NCBI GenBank assembly: GCA_011960625.1
Contig: BLMJ01000052.1
Location: 1-57,461, forward strand
Source of the DNA: Lachnospiraceae bacterium
Lineage (GTDB): Bacteria; Bacillota; Clostridia; Lachnospirales; Lachnospiraceae
Length of the DNA: 57,461 bases
Direction of reading: 5' to 3'
Made by a program: the position numbers and the translations under genes
Shown: one piece after another, positions 1-10,602 of the stretch
Layout: each line of letters begins with the position of its first letter
Position numbering within the stretch: position 1 is the stretch's first letter
Notes under the pieces: generated by a model
Told to the model about the DNA's origin: nothing
The model's input: the letters and a program-made list of their open reading frames with translations, nothing else
Database searches by the model: none

Positions 1-1
1 G

Positions 2-3000
2 GATAAGGCCAAGGGTGAGAAGCTTTTTTCGACGGTGATTGACCGGGCAAAGCTTAATGGAAAAGGGTTCGGAAAAGAAGGAAATACAATGGTGCATCTT
101 GAGCTTAGCGGTAAGGAGGATGCGGCGACCGGAAAGGAGAAGGATCTAGGCGAGTGGGCCTTTCCTCTTACATATCAGGAAACAGGACAGAACGGAAAGT
201 TCTCGCTGGTACTTGACGGCATGATGTCGGCAGAGTTGCTGGAGAGCCTTAAGGCAGATGGATCACAAAGCTTGGGAGTTGGAGATGACGAGCTGGCGCT
301 GCTTAGGGAGTACAGCACAAGTATTACGAGATACGCTAAGCTTTCAAAGCCAGGAAGCGAGATATCAGAGTTGGCACAACTGGCACAGCCTCAGGATATC
401 TGTGCGGAGATTGAGGTACAGCCGACCTATCAGAATATGGAATTGGATGCTAGGGAATACCATGCCAGCAGCCCTGTGACCTCGAATGTAGAGAATACCA
501 TGTTTGCCAGTGTGACGAAGGAGGACGAAGACCGGATTGAGGCAAAGATAACCCGGTTTCGCCATCTATCCAATATCAGATATTGTGAAAAAGAGGCAGT
601 GTTCAGGCTGGAGGGTCGGAATATGGACTGGACGGCGGCCGGAACAGGACTTTTTGATTTGGGGGAGAAAACCACAGCGGACATGGAAGCACCCGGCAAA
701 AAATCGCTGCAGACCATACGGTGGAAACCTGTGAAAAACCAGGAGGAAGATTTGGCAGAGGATTTTCCATCCATAGGGACGTTGGCCAAAGGGCAGACGC
801 TAAAGGGAAACGGTTCAGGCACGTTGGTGTCTAATTTACATCTGGGCGCGGCTTCCATGCCGGGAGACGGCACAATTGGAAAGATTTATAAAGAAGCAGG
901 TCAGAAGAAGCCTTACACAGAATATCTTGGTCTTTTTTGTGAGATTTCGGGAACCGTAAGTAACCTGACCTTGAAAGATCCGGTTTTAAGTTTAGACGAT
1001 ACTGGTCAAGATGGAGGAAAATTCCAACATTTAGCGGGCGTGGGAATACTCTGCGGCAGAAGTGAGGGAGCTCTTACAGACATCTCGGTTCAGTGGACGA
1101 AAAAGGAACAAAAGACGGTGGAAGTAATGCTTGCCGATCGGAACGACACAGGTGAGGCCGGCAGAGGAAATGTTTGTGGTATCGGCGGTATCGTGGGGAT
1201 TCTTGGGAAGAAAGAAGCGGACGGGTCGCTGACAGCTCTGACAGCTGACACGTTTACGCCGAAGATTAGCGGCCTTACGATGAATGGTTCCATAAGCGGA
1301 AGGCTTCCGAAGCCAAACGCTGTCATTGCCGGAGGGAATGTAGAGGAAGAGGCAGGGCAGTATCAATATGGGATTGGAGGCATTTTTGGATATGCCCATA
1401 TAGGCGGCGACGTGAAGGTAGAGGCATGTGAGAATCATGCGGATGTGACAGGGAATCTCTTCACAGGCGGAATCGGCGGACATTTGAATGGTAGTTATCT
1501 GTCTTCTAGCTCTTTTAAGGCTCAATCTGGCAGCGTTGTATCTGACATGAAAGACTGCAGCAACGATGGACTGATACTCTGCAATTCAGACATTAATCAG
1601 CCTCAGGAGATGGAAGGGCGGTATTTTGGAGGAATTATAGGATATGGGAAAAATTCCTTGCTTGAGACTTCTTACAGTGCGTCTGGCCGTTTTGGTAATA
1701 ACCGCTATGATATCAGTAAGAAGGATGAAATGCTCTTGGGACAGTATGTGGGCGGTATTATCGGCTACGGGAGCGCCAGTCAGATTGTAGGGTGCAGTAC
1801 GAAGAAAGGCGGCTATATCTTAGGTTCTGATTATGTCGGAGGAATTGCAGGAGGATTTTCTAACGATCTGAAGCATGCGATTAAAGGAACGGAAGCGGTT
1901 TCTGTGACTGTCAATGCCTGCTATGTAATCGGAAATAACTATGTAGGCGGAATTGTCGGAAAAAATGACGGAGAACAAGGAGCAGCTTCTACCATATTAA
2001 ATTGCGTGAATCAGGGAGTGGCAGCCGGGTATGGACGCTATATCGGGGGAATCGTTGGATATAATGGCCAGTACGGAATTATGGAAGACTGCGCAAGCTA
2101 TCTGTCCGACTATGACCAGTCTATTTACCGCATGGTAACGAAGACTTGGCAGGCAGACACGGGAGATTGCGTGGGTGGAATGGCCGGCTACAATGACGGA
2201 AACATTTCTTTTAGTGATGCTGGAAACATAACTGTGAAGTCTGTTGCCAGTCTGGTGGTTGGCAGACATTTCGTAGGCGGTATGATTGGTTTCAACGATA
2301 TTCATGGGAATTTGGGCGAAGACTTGAATGAGAATTATACCCTGATTGGAGGACGAATTTATGGCAGTGGAAATGCTGTGGGCGGCTGTATCGGATTAAA
2401 CGCATCGGCTGGACTTCTTCTCAGGGAGTTGGAGGTGAAGCCAACCAGCGTCACAGGCTCTTACTATGTGGGAGGGTGTATCGGCGCAAATGTGGTAGAT
2501 ATGATTGACCATACCTCAGGGACGGCGTCCACAGAGGCGGATATTCGAATGGACGGCCTCCGGACAAATAACCGGCTTGGAAGTATCACGGGAGACGCAT
2601 TTGTGGGCGGCGTGATTGGATATCATAGATCTTATAGTCAGCAGCAATTAGGAGGACGCTCTATAAGGGATTATCTGTTGGCTGCCGTCAGCGACTCTGA
2701 AGAGGCGGGGACGCTTTCCACAATACTTCCAGGGTTAAGTGAGAGTGGTTATGAAAAAAATATTCCCACCGAGGTGCTTGCGTCCGAAAATCCCTACTGC
2801 CTGACCGTTGCTTTGGAAGGAAATACGAACAATAACGTACCCATTAAGTCTTACATCTATACAGGCGGCGTAATCGGCTATTGCGAGAAGAACAGCCGGT
2901 TAGTCATGGAAAATTGTAAAAATACAGGAAATATTACGAAGTCCACTAAGAATGACAGTGGTTTGGCAGAAGGCGTTTCTCTTGAGGCTTACCTGGAATA

Positions 3001-6000
3001 TGAGGGGATGGCTTTGGCAGCGGCTTCTCTGGAAAAGGATGAGAGGGTGTCCATGGTAGGTGGAATTATCAGCGCTAATCAGGAAAATCAGGTCATCGAT
3101 CACTGCTCCAACTCAGGAAGTATGAATGGTTTTATCGGGCTTGGGGGAATCGTAAGTTTCAATGCAGGCGGTATCTTTAACTGTGAACTTGCCGACAACT
3201 TCGGTAATGTTGGACTCGACTATATTGGAGGAATTGCCGGGCTCAATGTGAGGTCGGACAGCGCCTCAGAAAAAGATTATGCGGATGTAAACGGAAAAGT
3301 GAGGAGATATACCTCTGGAACGATTGCAGGCTGCAGTACCAGAGCGGGAAGAAATATTGCCGGAAATAGTTATGTGGGCGGTATCGTGGGATATAATATG
3401 CGCGGCGGCAGCGTTAAGGATAATCAGAGCGGGGCAAATGTCACCGCGGCAGGAGATTATGCCGGAGGAATTGCCGGATACAACAGCGGGAAGATACAGG
3501 CGGCAGAGGATACAGGCACAAGCAGCCGAGGCGTCTCTGGTACAGGAGGCGAAGGAATCGGTGGTATCGCGGGTGTGAATCAGGGAGAAGTGGTAGTAGT
3601 CGCTCGCTCAGCCTCAGAAGAAGGCGAAGTAGTTGCCGTAAATTCTCGGGTGAATATTACAGGACGCAAAAAAGTAGGCGGTATCGTTGGTATTAATTCA
3701 GGCAGTATCCAATCTGTGGACGAAAGCGGGAAACCTGTAGGTTATCTTGTGTGCAAGGCGGGGAGCATACGTGCGCTGGACGGATATGCCGGAGGAATTG
3801 CCGGAGAAGCGAAAGGCAATATTCGAAGGGCTAAAAATCAAAGCAGAGAGGTGGCGGCAAGTCATGGTCCGGCTGGCGGTATTGTCGCAGTTAACAAAGC
3901 CGGCGTTAGCTTGGAGGAATGTCAGAACCAAGGCAATGTAAGGAGTGATCAAGGATATGCCGGAGGAATCGCGGCAGAGAATTACGGGACGATTAGAAGC
4001 TGCTCAGTAGGAGAAAGCGAAAAGGCTTCGAAAACTATGGAGATTATAAGTCGGGGCATCGAAGAAATCGGGGCAGTAAGTGCTGTGAACCATGAAGGCG
4101 CAGTGATTCAGTATAGTACCCTTTATGAAAACGTCACATTAGACGGAGAGGCGACGGTTGCCGGAGGGATCGCCGGAGTGAACCGAGGAATGATTGGCCA
4201 AGAGTCAGCGGGCGGTTTCGGTATTGGAGCAGAAGAAATTACGAGTATGCCTCAGATAAAGCTAAGTTCCGGAAAGTTGACCGTTGGAAGCGTGGCGGGC
4301 AGAAATGAAGCAGGAGGGAAGATTTCAGGCATCAGAGTCCTTGGGGTGAGGCATGAGGGATTTCATAATTATAGACAGCTGGGAGGAATCACCGGAGAAA
4401 ATCAGAAGGGTTCTGCGGTGTCGAACTGTGTATTTTCAGGCGGGACGATGAAAGAGGCCAAAGACAGCAGTGCGCCGGGAAACAGTTATGGCGGAATTGC
4501 CGGCAATAATTTTGGAAGGCTTGAAAACTGCAAAGTTGAGGATTTTACCTGTAGTATTACGGGAATCTATACGGCCACAAGCACCAGTCAGGCAGAAGAA
4601 AAAGAAGCTCTGTCTTCCCATGTGGGTGGGATTGTTGGAAAGAATGGAGGAGCAGGTAAGGGTACGGCTTCCGGTGAGATTATAGGCTGTGTGATCGGCG
4701 GAACCAGTAACTCCATTCAGGCAGGCAGCGGCATGGCAGGTGGAATCGCCGGTTATAATGGGGGAACCATTGAGCTGTCCGGTGACGAGACGGCAACAGG
4801 GCTCATGTTTACACAGACCACCACCTCTGGCAGAGTCGAGAATATACAGGAATTGGTAGATGCTGCTAAGGCTTCAAATATTTCGGCGGATTCTCGGTAT
4901 GTGGAGTGGAATGGTGGAAATAATGTTTCTATAGAAACTTTAAAGTTTTCTGGAACGCAAACAACGGTAAATAAGGGAAGAGAATTGTCACTTATTATGT
5001 CAACCAATGGGAATGTAGGCGGAATCACTGCCTACAATACGGGAAAGGTGGATTACTGTGCGACCGGAGACTGGTATCTGAATAATAAATCCAATGCTAT
5101 TGGAGTAGGAACCGGAGGAATTATCGGTATGAATGAATCCGGACAGGATTTATCCTTCCTTCTTAACCAGGCTTTCGTAGGGCGTGAGCTTGGAACCGGC
5201 GCTACAGACCGATTTGCCGGAGGCATCATTGGAAATCAGAATAATACGACATACAGTGGTTGGAAACTTGAGAACAGTGTCAACTATGGATACGTTTACT
5301 GCCTGAGAACCCACTACTCAGGGGGAATCTTAGGACAGTGGACCGGAACCGGAGGCACGATAGAAAATTGTCAGAACTATGGCAATTTGCAGACTACCTA
5401 TCAGCAAGGATGGTTAGGCGCGGCAGGCGGCATAGTAGCGCAGCTCTACCATGCCTATGAGAATAACGAATACAATATTATCAGTTGCAAAAATTTTGGA
5501 AATATTTACGGAAGAACAGGAAAAAGCAGCGCCAACTGTGCCAATGACAGCGCTGGAATCCTGGGAAATATCACGGCTTATAAAACAGGTGATGCACGGA
5601 ACGGACAGCAGTATACGATTCAGGTGTTGGATTGTGTCAACGGGCCGGGGGTTGAGGTGTATTCCTCTTCCATGGCTTCCGGTGTTGTGGGATTCTTCTC
5701 CTGCTCAGACGGGCCGGATTACAATCCCATTGTAAGCTCTACAGGAAATATTAATCTTCGGATTGAGAGATGTCGGAATTATGCGTCTGTATTGAATGGG
5801 ATTCAATTTGTGGGGGGTATTTTGGGGGAGCGTTACGGCGCTGTGGGTTCCCAAAACACAATTCTTCGGGACTGCTATTCCGTAGATATTGCCGGCTATA
5901 ACAAGGCTAATTATCCTATAGTCTCTTATGTAAATAATGCTAATAGCAGCAATGTAGGGAAGATTCAAGCCAAAGATAATTACTATCTGAACGGAAGGTC

Positions 6001-9000
6001 GGGCAGCAACAGCTACCTGTTTAATAATGGCAGACAGAATACAGTGCCTGCTATCTCCGATAATTTAAAGAGGGCGTCAACGAACGTGCTCTACTATATC
6101 ACAAAGGATGGAAGGCAGTATTATGCATATCTGGAAGTTGGAAAAACAGTTTCCGTAAACAAGCTTAAGATTCAGGAAGACGGAACAATCTACGACGAAA
6201 GAAATCAGTCGGTGGGACGTGTTCTGTTTGAGATTGACGGGACGGCAGATGGAACCCAATATAATGGAATTGACAAGGTAGTAAATGGGGGCAGTAATTT
6301 TGATACCCATGTGAGAAATTCCTTCTATATAAAAGAGACGGGAGGAAATATGTCTCAAATGCCAAAACCGGAGAGTGTGGCCCTTCGTTTAGATGGAAGC
6401 AAGCTGCACATACTGGTAACTCCTGCAGCAAAAACAGACCCATTTAAATATAGTGGAGCATTATATAGGGTTGGGGAGGATGGAATCGAGACGCTGCTTA
6501 AGGATGGAATCGAATTTTTCTCAGAGGAATATGATTTGGAACTTGAAGCGTCGGAAATCCAAAAAGGCGGTATGTTGAGGATAAAACTTCGGGCGTACAG
6601 CATGGATTCCAGAGTTTTGCCTTCAGAAGAGGTGATTGGAGATGTGTCTCTTGGCAGGATACTTCCAGAGCCGGAGATTCGCATTGAACTTACGTCTAAA
6701 GCCAACGGAGCGGCTGGTTATGAATACCGTTTTCAGTTGGTAAATGCAGAAGAATACAAAGATGAAAAGAACTACCGGATTGCTGTGAAATTTATGGATA
6801 ATCCGGCTGCCATTCAAACCGTACCAGACGCTAACGGGTATCTGATACCGGAAGGAAACGGTCAGTTGACCTTTACGCAGGAATTACAGCAATTATTGAT
6901 TCAGGCAGTATCCGGAAATGATGAGGTCATGGACTCTAAGAAAGTTCCGATTCCGGCATATTTGCCGAGATATCAACCGTCGATTGGCTTGTTGGATAGG
7001 AATCAGCGGCCAAGAGTGACCTGTACCGTATCGGGAGATTCTATGACAAATCTGGGAATTACGGTGACTTTGGATACGTCGTCGTCAGGCAACGTGACAA
7101 CGCCTCCGGTTTATCGGGCAGAGTTACTTGGAACTTGGGGGGATGGAAAGGATGAAAAGGAAAAAAATGCAGTACTTGCCAGCCAGGATATATTGACGGC
7201 GCCAAACGGTAAGGCTGTGGTGAATTTCCAGCTGCCAGAGTATATTTCCGAAGCAAAGGATTTGAAGGTCAGGGTATGGTATGCCCAATCTGGTTTGGGT
7301 CCGGTCTACACATACGGTCCGGCGCAGGAAGGGGAAGCGAATATTTATACGGTCAAGGGTGTGGAGACGCAGATAGTGGACGGCATGGAAGTAAAGGTTC
7401 CTATATGGGAGTATGGAAAAAGCCCGGTATTGGAGGAATCAGCCTATTTCTCAGAATATAGATGGACATCAGGGAAGTTGTTTGAATGGATTACCCCGCC
7501 GCCTCATTTGATGGAGGAAACGCAGCTTACCCCAGAGTATGACGAGGAACACCAATTACAGTATACGTTTTTGTGGGATCAAGGAGACGGCGAGTACCAG
7601 AGCGGAAACCGGTATGTGGTGTCCTTGGCCGGAATCAGTGGGGAAAACAAGGTATCGATTGTGAATGAGAAAGAGATATCTGAAAATCAACTGACGGAAG
7701 AGGCGGAAAATTGGACTTACGACTATGTAGAGCTTACTGTAACCCGGAAGGGAGACACAGACAGTACGCCGCAAACCATCGGATTGACTTCAACCAAGCG
7801 TTATCAGGTGAAACAGCGTCTAAGGAGGCCGGAGCAGCCGTCTGTGGTGAACTACAACGCCGACGAATTATTCTATATGGCAGAATGGACGCCTATTAAG
7901 ACGGACGGCGTGCGGGATGAGACTGGGTGTGTAGCCTATGCAATCTATTTGCGGCCTTATGAGGAAAAGGACGGGGTTCTGACAATAGGGGAGCCTGTGC
8001 TTTTGAACCCGGACGATCCGGTGTTCGTAGACGGCAGCGTTGATATTTACCAAAAAGAGTTGAATCTGGAGGAATATGCGGGGCAGAGGGTGCTAATTTA
8101 CATTGTGGCCCAGGCTGCGCAGGACAGCGCCCAGTATGTCAACAGTGTCGAGGGAATTACCTATGAACTGACCATACCCCAGCGGATTCGCAAGCCGGAG
8201 GTAACTTGGGAAATGGGTTGGGTATATGACGCCCAAAATCCGGTTTCCGTGGAGGAGTTTCAGGCGGAGGATGAGTTGAAGGATGGAAAGCTGACGGTAA
8301 AGATTACACCGGATCAGGACAGTATTCCCACAGGCGACAGCAGCTATTTGTTCAAAGGATATGTATTTGAAAGTATGGAAATGGCAGAGGCAGCTAAGGC
8401 GGAGATTGAGGCCGGAAAGGTGACAGGGGTAGCCGGATTGTTGGCAACTTACCCTGCATCGGAGGGCGAAGCGCTGACGCCGATTGCCATGGAAGCGGGC
8501 AGTGACAACACCTACAGCGGCACCCTGCGGGGCCTGTCGGCGCAGCATGCAGGGAAATGGATTCTGCTTTATACCAGAATATCCTCCGGAAACGGGCAGG
8601 TCAGCTCCACATGGACGGCCAGCGATATTGTCCGTCTTCCCTATGTGAGACTCGACCAGCCGGAAGTAACTGTTGACAATCAAGAAAGGGAGATTACTCT
8701 GGAAGCCGGATCGAATCCAGATCTCCTTGGAACAGAAAATTGGAAATCCAACCAGATTGCGCTGCACTGGAATCAGGTAGCGTGGGCGGATTCCTACTAT
8801 ATTACATTGAAACCAAGGACGCTGAATCCAGATATAGACAGAACAGAGGTGTCCGAAGAGCAGACCTACCGGATTGTGGAAGAAATGGATGAAACGGACG
8901 AGACGGCTGCGGCTATGGGAAATCAGAAAGTGACTGTTTACCGTAAGACCATAGTATTTGACGAGCAGCTAGGTAAGGATGTGGAAATCTGGGAGCCTGT

Positions 9001-9340
9001 GGAGGGTGAAAAGGACCAAAAACTGATATTTGAGCTGAATGATTATTGGGTGAAGGATGAGAATGGGGTATACACAGAGGCAGAGATTCCTTATGCCTAC
9101 AAGGTGAAGCTGAATGCCAGCCTGGAAGTAGAGTGGGATGAGGAGCTTGGTCTTCAATATACGCTGATTCTGCCAGATGCCGAGAGCCTGACTACAATTA
9201 ACGGTACGGCTCTATCTGATATTGGGCTTAAGATTACGGAGAAAGTCTTACTATCCTCAGATGTGACAGTAAATGCGCCGGATGGTTCAAGCCAAAGTGA
9301 GGCTTATACAAATTCAGGAGATTTTGAAGTATTATTTTAG
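2..9340 (+). CDS. Giant GLUG-repeat surface protein, 5'-partial
   Basis: The frame is open to the left edge, so the gene starts outside the window; the first in-frame start-like codon, GTG at 35, is probably internal. At least 3,100 residues are visible. Counting from nt 35, residues about 380-1950 carry roughly 38 copies of a Gly-rich motif of the type GGI[AVI]GYN, each followed by variable beta-prone sequence and often an 'xNCxNxG' turn; this is the GLUG motif of extracellular bacterial proteins. Residues about 2100-3100 are non-repetitive beta-rich segments separated by 'PxP' linkers and look like fibronectin-III or Ig-type modules. There is no C-terminal LPxTG motif, Cys anchor or hydrophobic tail. 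The gene ends 29 bp before a minor pilin gene and is probably in one operon with the pilus genes. By inference it is an exported adhesin or pilus-tip protein. Its N-terminus, which would show a signal peptide or prepilin leader, is not visible. Confidence 0.85.
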   Translation, partial: DKAKGEKLFSTVIDRAKLNGKGFGKEGNTMVHLELSGKEDAATGKEKDLGEWAFPLTYQETGQNGKFSLVLDGMMSAELLESLKADGSQSLGVGDDELALLREYSTSITRYAKLSKPGSEISELAQLAQPQDICAEIEVQPTYQNMELDAREYHASSPVTSNVENTMFASVTKEDEDRIEAKITRFRHLSNIRYCEKEAVFRLEGRNMDWTAAGTGLFDLGEKTTADMEAPGKKSLQTIRWKPVKNQEEDLAEDFPSIGTLAKGQTLKGNGSGTLVSNLHLGAASMPGDGTIGKIYKEAGQKKPYTEYLGLFCEISGTVSNLTLKDPVLSLDDTGQDGGKFQHLAGVGILCGRSEGALTDISVQWTKKEQKTVEVMLADRNDTGEAGRGNVCGIGGIVGILGKKEADGSLTALTADTFTPKISGLTMNGSISGRLPKPNAVIAGGNVEEEAGQYQYGIGGIFGYAHIGGDVKVEACENHADVTGNLFTGGIGGHLNGSYLSSSSFKAQSGSVVSDMKDCSNDGLILCNSDINQPQEMEGRYFGGIIGYGKNSLLETSYSASGRFGNNRYDISKKDEMLLGQYVGGIIGYGSASQIVGCSTKKGGYILGSDYVGGIAGGFSNDLKHAIKGTEAVSVTVNACYVIGNNYVGGIVGKNDGEQGAASTILNCVNQGVAAGYGRYIGGIVGYNGQYGIMEDCASYLSDYDQSIYRMVTKTWQADTGDCVGGMAGYNDGNISFSDAGNITVKSVASLVVGRHFVGGMIGFNDIHGNLGEDLNENYTLIGGRIYGSGNAVGGCIGLNASAGLLLRELEVKPTSVTGSYYVGGCIGANVVDMIDHTSGTASTEADIRMDGLRTNNRLGSITGDAFVGGVIGYHRSYSQQQLGGRSIRDYLLAAVSDSEEAGTLSTILPGLSESGYEKNIPTEVLASENPYCLTVALEGNTNNNVPIKSYIYTGGVIGYCEKNSRLVMENCKNTGNITKSTKNDSGLAEGVSLEAYLEYEGMALAAASLEKDERVSMVGGIISANQENQVIDHCSNSGSMNGFIGLGGIVSFNAGGIFNCELADNFGNVGLDYIGGIAGLNVRSDSASEKDYADVNGKVRRYTSGTIAGCSTRAGRNIAGNSYVGGIVGYNMRGGSVKDNQSGANVTAAGDYAGGIAGYNSGKIQAAEDTGTSSRGVSGTGGEGIGGIAGVNQGEVVVVARSASEEGEVVAVNSRVNITGRKKVGGIVGINSGSIQSVDESGKPVGYLVCKAGSIRALDGYAGGIAGEAKGNIRRAKNQSREVAASHGPAGGIVAVNKAGVSLEECQNQGNVRSDQGYAGGIAAENYGTIRSCSVGESEKASKTMEIISRGIEEIGAVSAVNHEGAVIQYSTLYENVTLDGEATVAGGIAGVNRGMIGQESAGGFGIGAEEITSMPQIKLSSGKLTVGSVAGRNEAGGKISGIRVLGVRHEGFHNYRQLGGITGENQKGSAVSNCVFSGGTMKEAKDSSAPGNSYGGIAGNNFGRLENCKVEDFTCSITGIYTATSTSQAEEKEALSSHVGGIVGKNGGAGKGTASGEIIGCVIGGTSNSIQAGSGMAGGIAGYNGGTIELSGDETATGLMFTQTTTSGRVENIQELVDAAKASNISADSRYVEWNGGNNVSIETLKFSGTQTTVNKGRELSLIMSTNGNVGGITAYNTGKVDYCATGDWYLNNKSNAIGVGTGGIIGMNESGQDLSFLLNQAFVGRELGTGATDRFAGGIIGNQNNTTYSGWKLENSVNYGYVYCLRTHYSGGILGQWTGTGGTIENCQNYGNLQTTYQQGWLGAAGGIVAQLYHAYENNEYNIISCKNFGNIYGRTGKSSANCANDSAGILGNITAYKTGDARNGQQYTIQVLDCVNGPGVEVYSSSMASGVVGFFSCSDGPDYNPIVSSTGNINLRIERCRNYASVLNGIQFVGGILGERYGAVGSQNTILRDCYSVDIAGYNKANYPIVSYVNNANSSNVGKIQAKDNYYLNGRSGSNSYLFNNGRQNTVPAISDNLKRASTNVLYYITKDGRQYYAYLEVGKTVSVNKLKIQEDGTIYDERNQSVGRVLFEIDGTADGTQYNGIDKVVNGGSNFDTHVRNSFYIKETGGNMSQMPKPESVALRLDGSKLHILVTPAAKTDPFKYSGALYRVGEDGIETLLKDGIEFFSEEYDLELEASEIQKGGMLRIKLRAYSMDSRVLPSEEVIGDVSLGRILPEPEIRIELTSKANGAAGYEYRFQLVNAEEYKDEKNYRIAVKFMDNPAAIQTVPDANGYLIPEGNGQLTFTQELQQLLIQAVSGNDEVMDSKKVPIPAYLPRYQPSIGLLDRNQRPRVTCTVSGDSMTNLGITVTLDTSSSGNVTTPPVYRAELLGTWGDGKDEKEKNAVLASQDILTAPNGKAVVNFQLPEYISEAKDLKVRVWYAQSGLGPVYTYGPAQEGEANIYTVKGVETQIVDGMEVKVPIWEYGKSPVLEESAYFSEYRWTSGKLFEWITPPPHLMEETQLTPEYDEEHQLQYTFLWDQGDGEYQSGNRYVVSLAGISGENKVSIVNEKEISENQLTEEAENWTYDYVELTVTRKGDTDSTPQTIGLTSTKRYQVKQRLRRPEQPSVVNYNADELFYMAEWTPIKTDGVRDETGCVAYAIYLRPYEEKDGVLTIGEPVLLNPDDPVFVDGSVDIYQKELNLEEYAGQRVLIYIVAQAAQDSAQYVNSVEGITYELTIPQRIRKPEVTWEMGWVYDAQNPVSVEEFQAEDELKDGKLTVKITPDQDSIPTGDSSYLFKGYVFESMEMAEAAKAEIEAGKVTGVAGLLATYPASEGEALTPIAMEAGSDNTYSGTLRGLSAQHAGKWILLYTRISSGNGQVSSTWTASDIVRLPYVRLDQPEVTVDNQEREITLEAGSNPDLLGTENWKSNQIALHWNQVAWADSYYITLKPRTLNPDIDRTEVSEEQTYRIVEEMDETDETAAAMGNQKVTVYRKTIVFDEQLGKDVEIWEPVEGEKDQKLIFELNDYWVKDENGVYTEAEIPYAYKVKLNASLEVEWDEELGLQYTLILPDAESLTTINGTALSDIGLKITEKVLLSSDVTVNAPDGSSQSEAYTNSGDFEVLF

Positions 9341-9369
9341 TTTCTATAATTGCAGAAAGAGAGGGCGAT

Positions 9370-10122
9370 ATGATACAGCAGGATAGAAAATTAAATTCCA
9401 GGAAGGGACCAGGATGGAAAAATGGTTCTACACTTGTTGTGGTAGTCTGCGTATCTGCCTTTTTGATGGCATTCGCCCTCGCCATGCTTTATACGGCAGG
9501 ATTGCTTCTGTCTCGCGCCAACCGGCGTTTAGAGCAGGAGCGCAGCTACCAGCTTGCTCAGAGTTTTGCCCAGGTGCTGGACCAAGAACTGAAGGCAGAT
9601 TACGATAAGCCGGAAAATGCACCTGAGAAGAGTTTTTACCGTTATGTGTACAATTTTCTTGAAGGCAGATATGGGGAATACGATCCCGACCATCCGGACG
9701 AAACTATTTTTCATTATACGGCTGCTCTGCCGGAGGGTGTGAATACAGAGAAATACGGAACGGTCAAGGTGGTCATGTACAAGGAGGCGAATCAGGACCA
9801 GGATGTGGATATGTCTGGTGAACTGCTCAAAGACCAGAGTGTGGATGATATCTTAAACAACAGGATCGCCCGCTATATCTTTACTGTGGAGGTGACCGCG
9901 GATATAGACGGCGTTTCCTATAGTTACAGTACCGTATATCGGCAGATGGCCACCTATGAAGTGAAGTTTAAGCATGACGGCAAGAATATCGTCTGGGACG
10001 GTAGCTGGCATGAGTATCTGTCAAGCCCGGAATATATTGTGGATTGGGATAAGGGAAATATCAAGTATGAATATCAGTCTGATAAGATTATGCATTGTGA
10101 TTTTGCTAATGCTCATGAATAA
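9370..10122 (+). CDS. PilX/PilK-like minor pilin
   Basis: This 250-residue protein has a short basic N-terminus followed by one long hydrophobic helix (residues about 19-48, beginning GSTLVVVVCVSAFL), then an amphipathic helix and a soluble domain. That layout is typical of the PilX/GspK group of minor pilins. As in GspK-type proteins, the Glu normally found at mature position 5 is absent. The start is supported by an AGAGAGG ribosome site just upstream. It lies between the giant GLUG gene and two prepilins with classic cleavage sites. By analogy it would help prime or cap the pilus tip. The assignment rests on topology and context rather than strong motif identity. Confidence 0.7.
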   Translation: MIQQDRKLNSRKGPGWKNGSTLVVVVCVSAFLMAFALAMLYTAGLLLSRANRRLEQERSYQLAQSFAQVLDQELKADYDKPENAPEKSFYRYVYNFLEGRYGEYDPDHPDETIFHYTAALPEGVNTEKYGTVKVVMYKEANQDQDVDMSGELLKDQSVDDILNNRIARYIFTVEVTADIDGVSYSYSTVYRQMATYEVKFKHDGKNIVWDGSWHEYLSSPEYIVDWDKGNIKYEYQSDKIMHCDFANAHE

Positions 10123-10143
10123 TTTAGAAGGGAGTAAGGAGAG

Positions 10144-10602
10144 ATGCACAAAATTCAATCCCGGACAGGTGAGTCCCTTGTAGAGGTGATGGTTAGCGCT
10201 GTAATCTTTTTGATGATGATGGCGATACTGCAGGGCTCAATCTCATTTTGTACTATTGCACAGCAAAAGTGTCAGCAGATTCGGGATATAAATGAAGAGA
10301 TTTGCCGGAATCTGCAGACAGCTCCGTACATTCCAGGGGGAGAAAATAAGGATTATCTATTCAAAGCAACGACGGCGGACGGCGAACAGCCGGGGGAAGA
10401 AGCGGCTGTGTTATTCAGCATAGAAGCGGAGATGGGGACGAAAGAAATCACCTATACGGACCCAGACGGCACATCAAGGACTACAACGTTTTACATCTTT
10501 GGTTCGTCTGGTGCAGATGACACAGGAGAAGCCGGAAACGACGAAGCCGCAGAAGATACAAGTAAAGAGGCAGCAGACAGTTCGGGAGGTGATACCCCGT
10601 GA
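10144..10602 (+). CDS. Prepilin-type minor pilin (PilV/GspI-like)
   Basis: This 152-residue protein starts with a class III prepilin leader: basic residues, then G|ESLVEVMVSAVIFLMM, with cleavage expected after Gly and Glu at mature position 5. The hydrophobic helix runs to about residue 35. The C-terminal 25 residues are acidic and low in complexity (D, E, G, A). A good AAGGAG site precedes the start. The end overlaps the next start by 4 bp (GTGA), so translation of the two pilins is probably coupled. The small size and position between the PilX-like and PilW-like genes suggest a minor pilin of the tip complex. The substrate and processing enzyme would be the PilD encoded about 2 kb downstream. 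Confidence 0.8.
   Translation: MHKIQSRTGESLVEVMVSAVIFLMMMAILQGSISFCTIAQQKCQQIRDINEEICRNLQTAPYIPGGENKDYLFKATTADGEQPGEEAAVLFSIEAEMGTKEITYTDPDGTSRTTTFYIFGSSGADDTGEAGNDEAAEDTSKEAADSSGGDTP

Noticed and set aside
1140-5860. Regularly spaced GGAGGAAT-type DNA repeats suggesting an array such as CRISPR
   Set aside because: The repetition is at the protein level (GLUG motifs); unit length and sequence vary and the frame is kept throughout.
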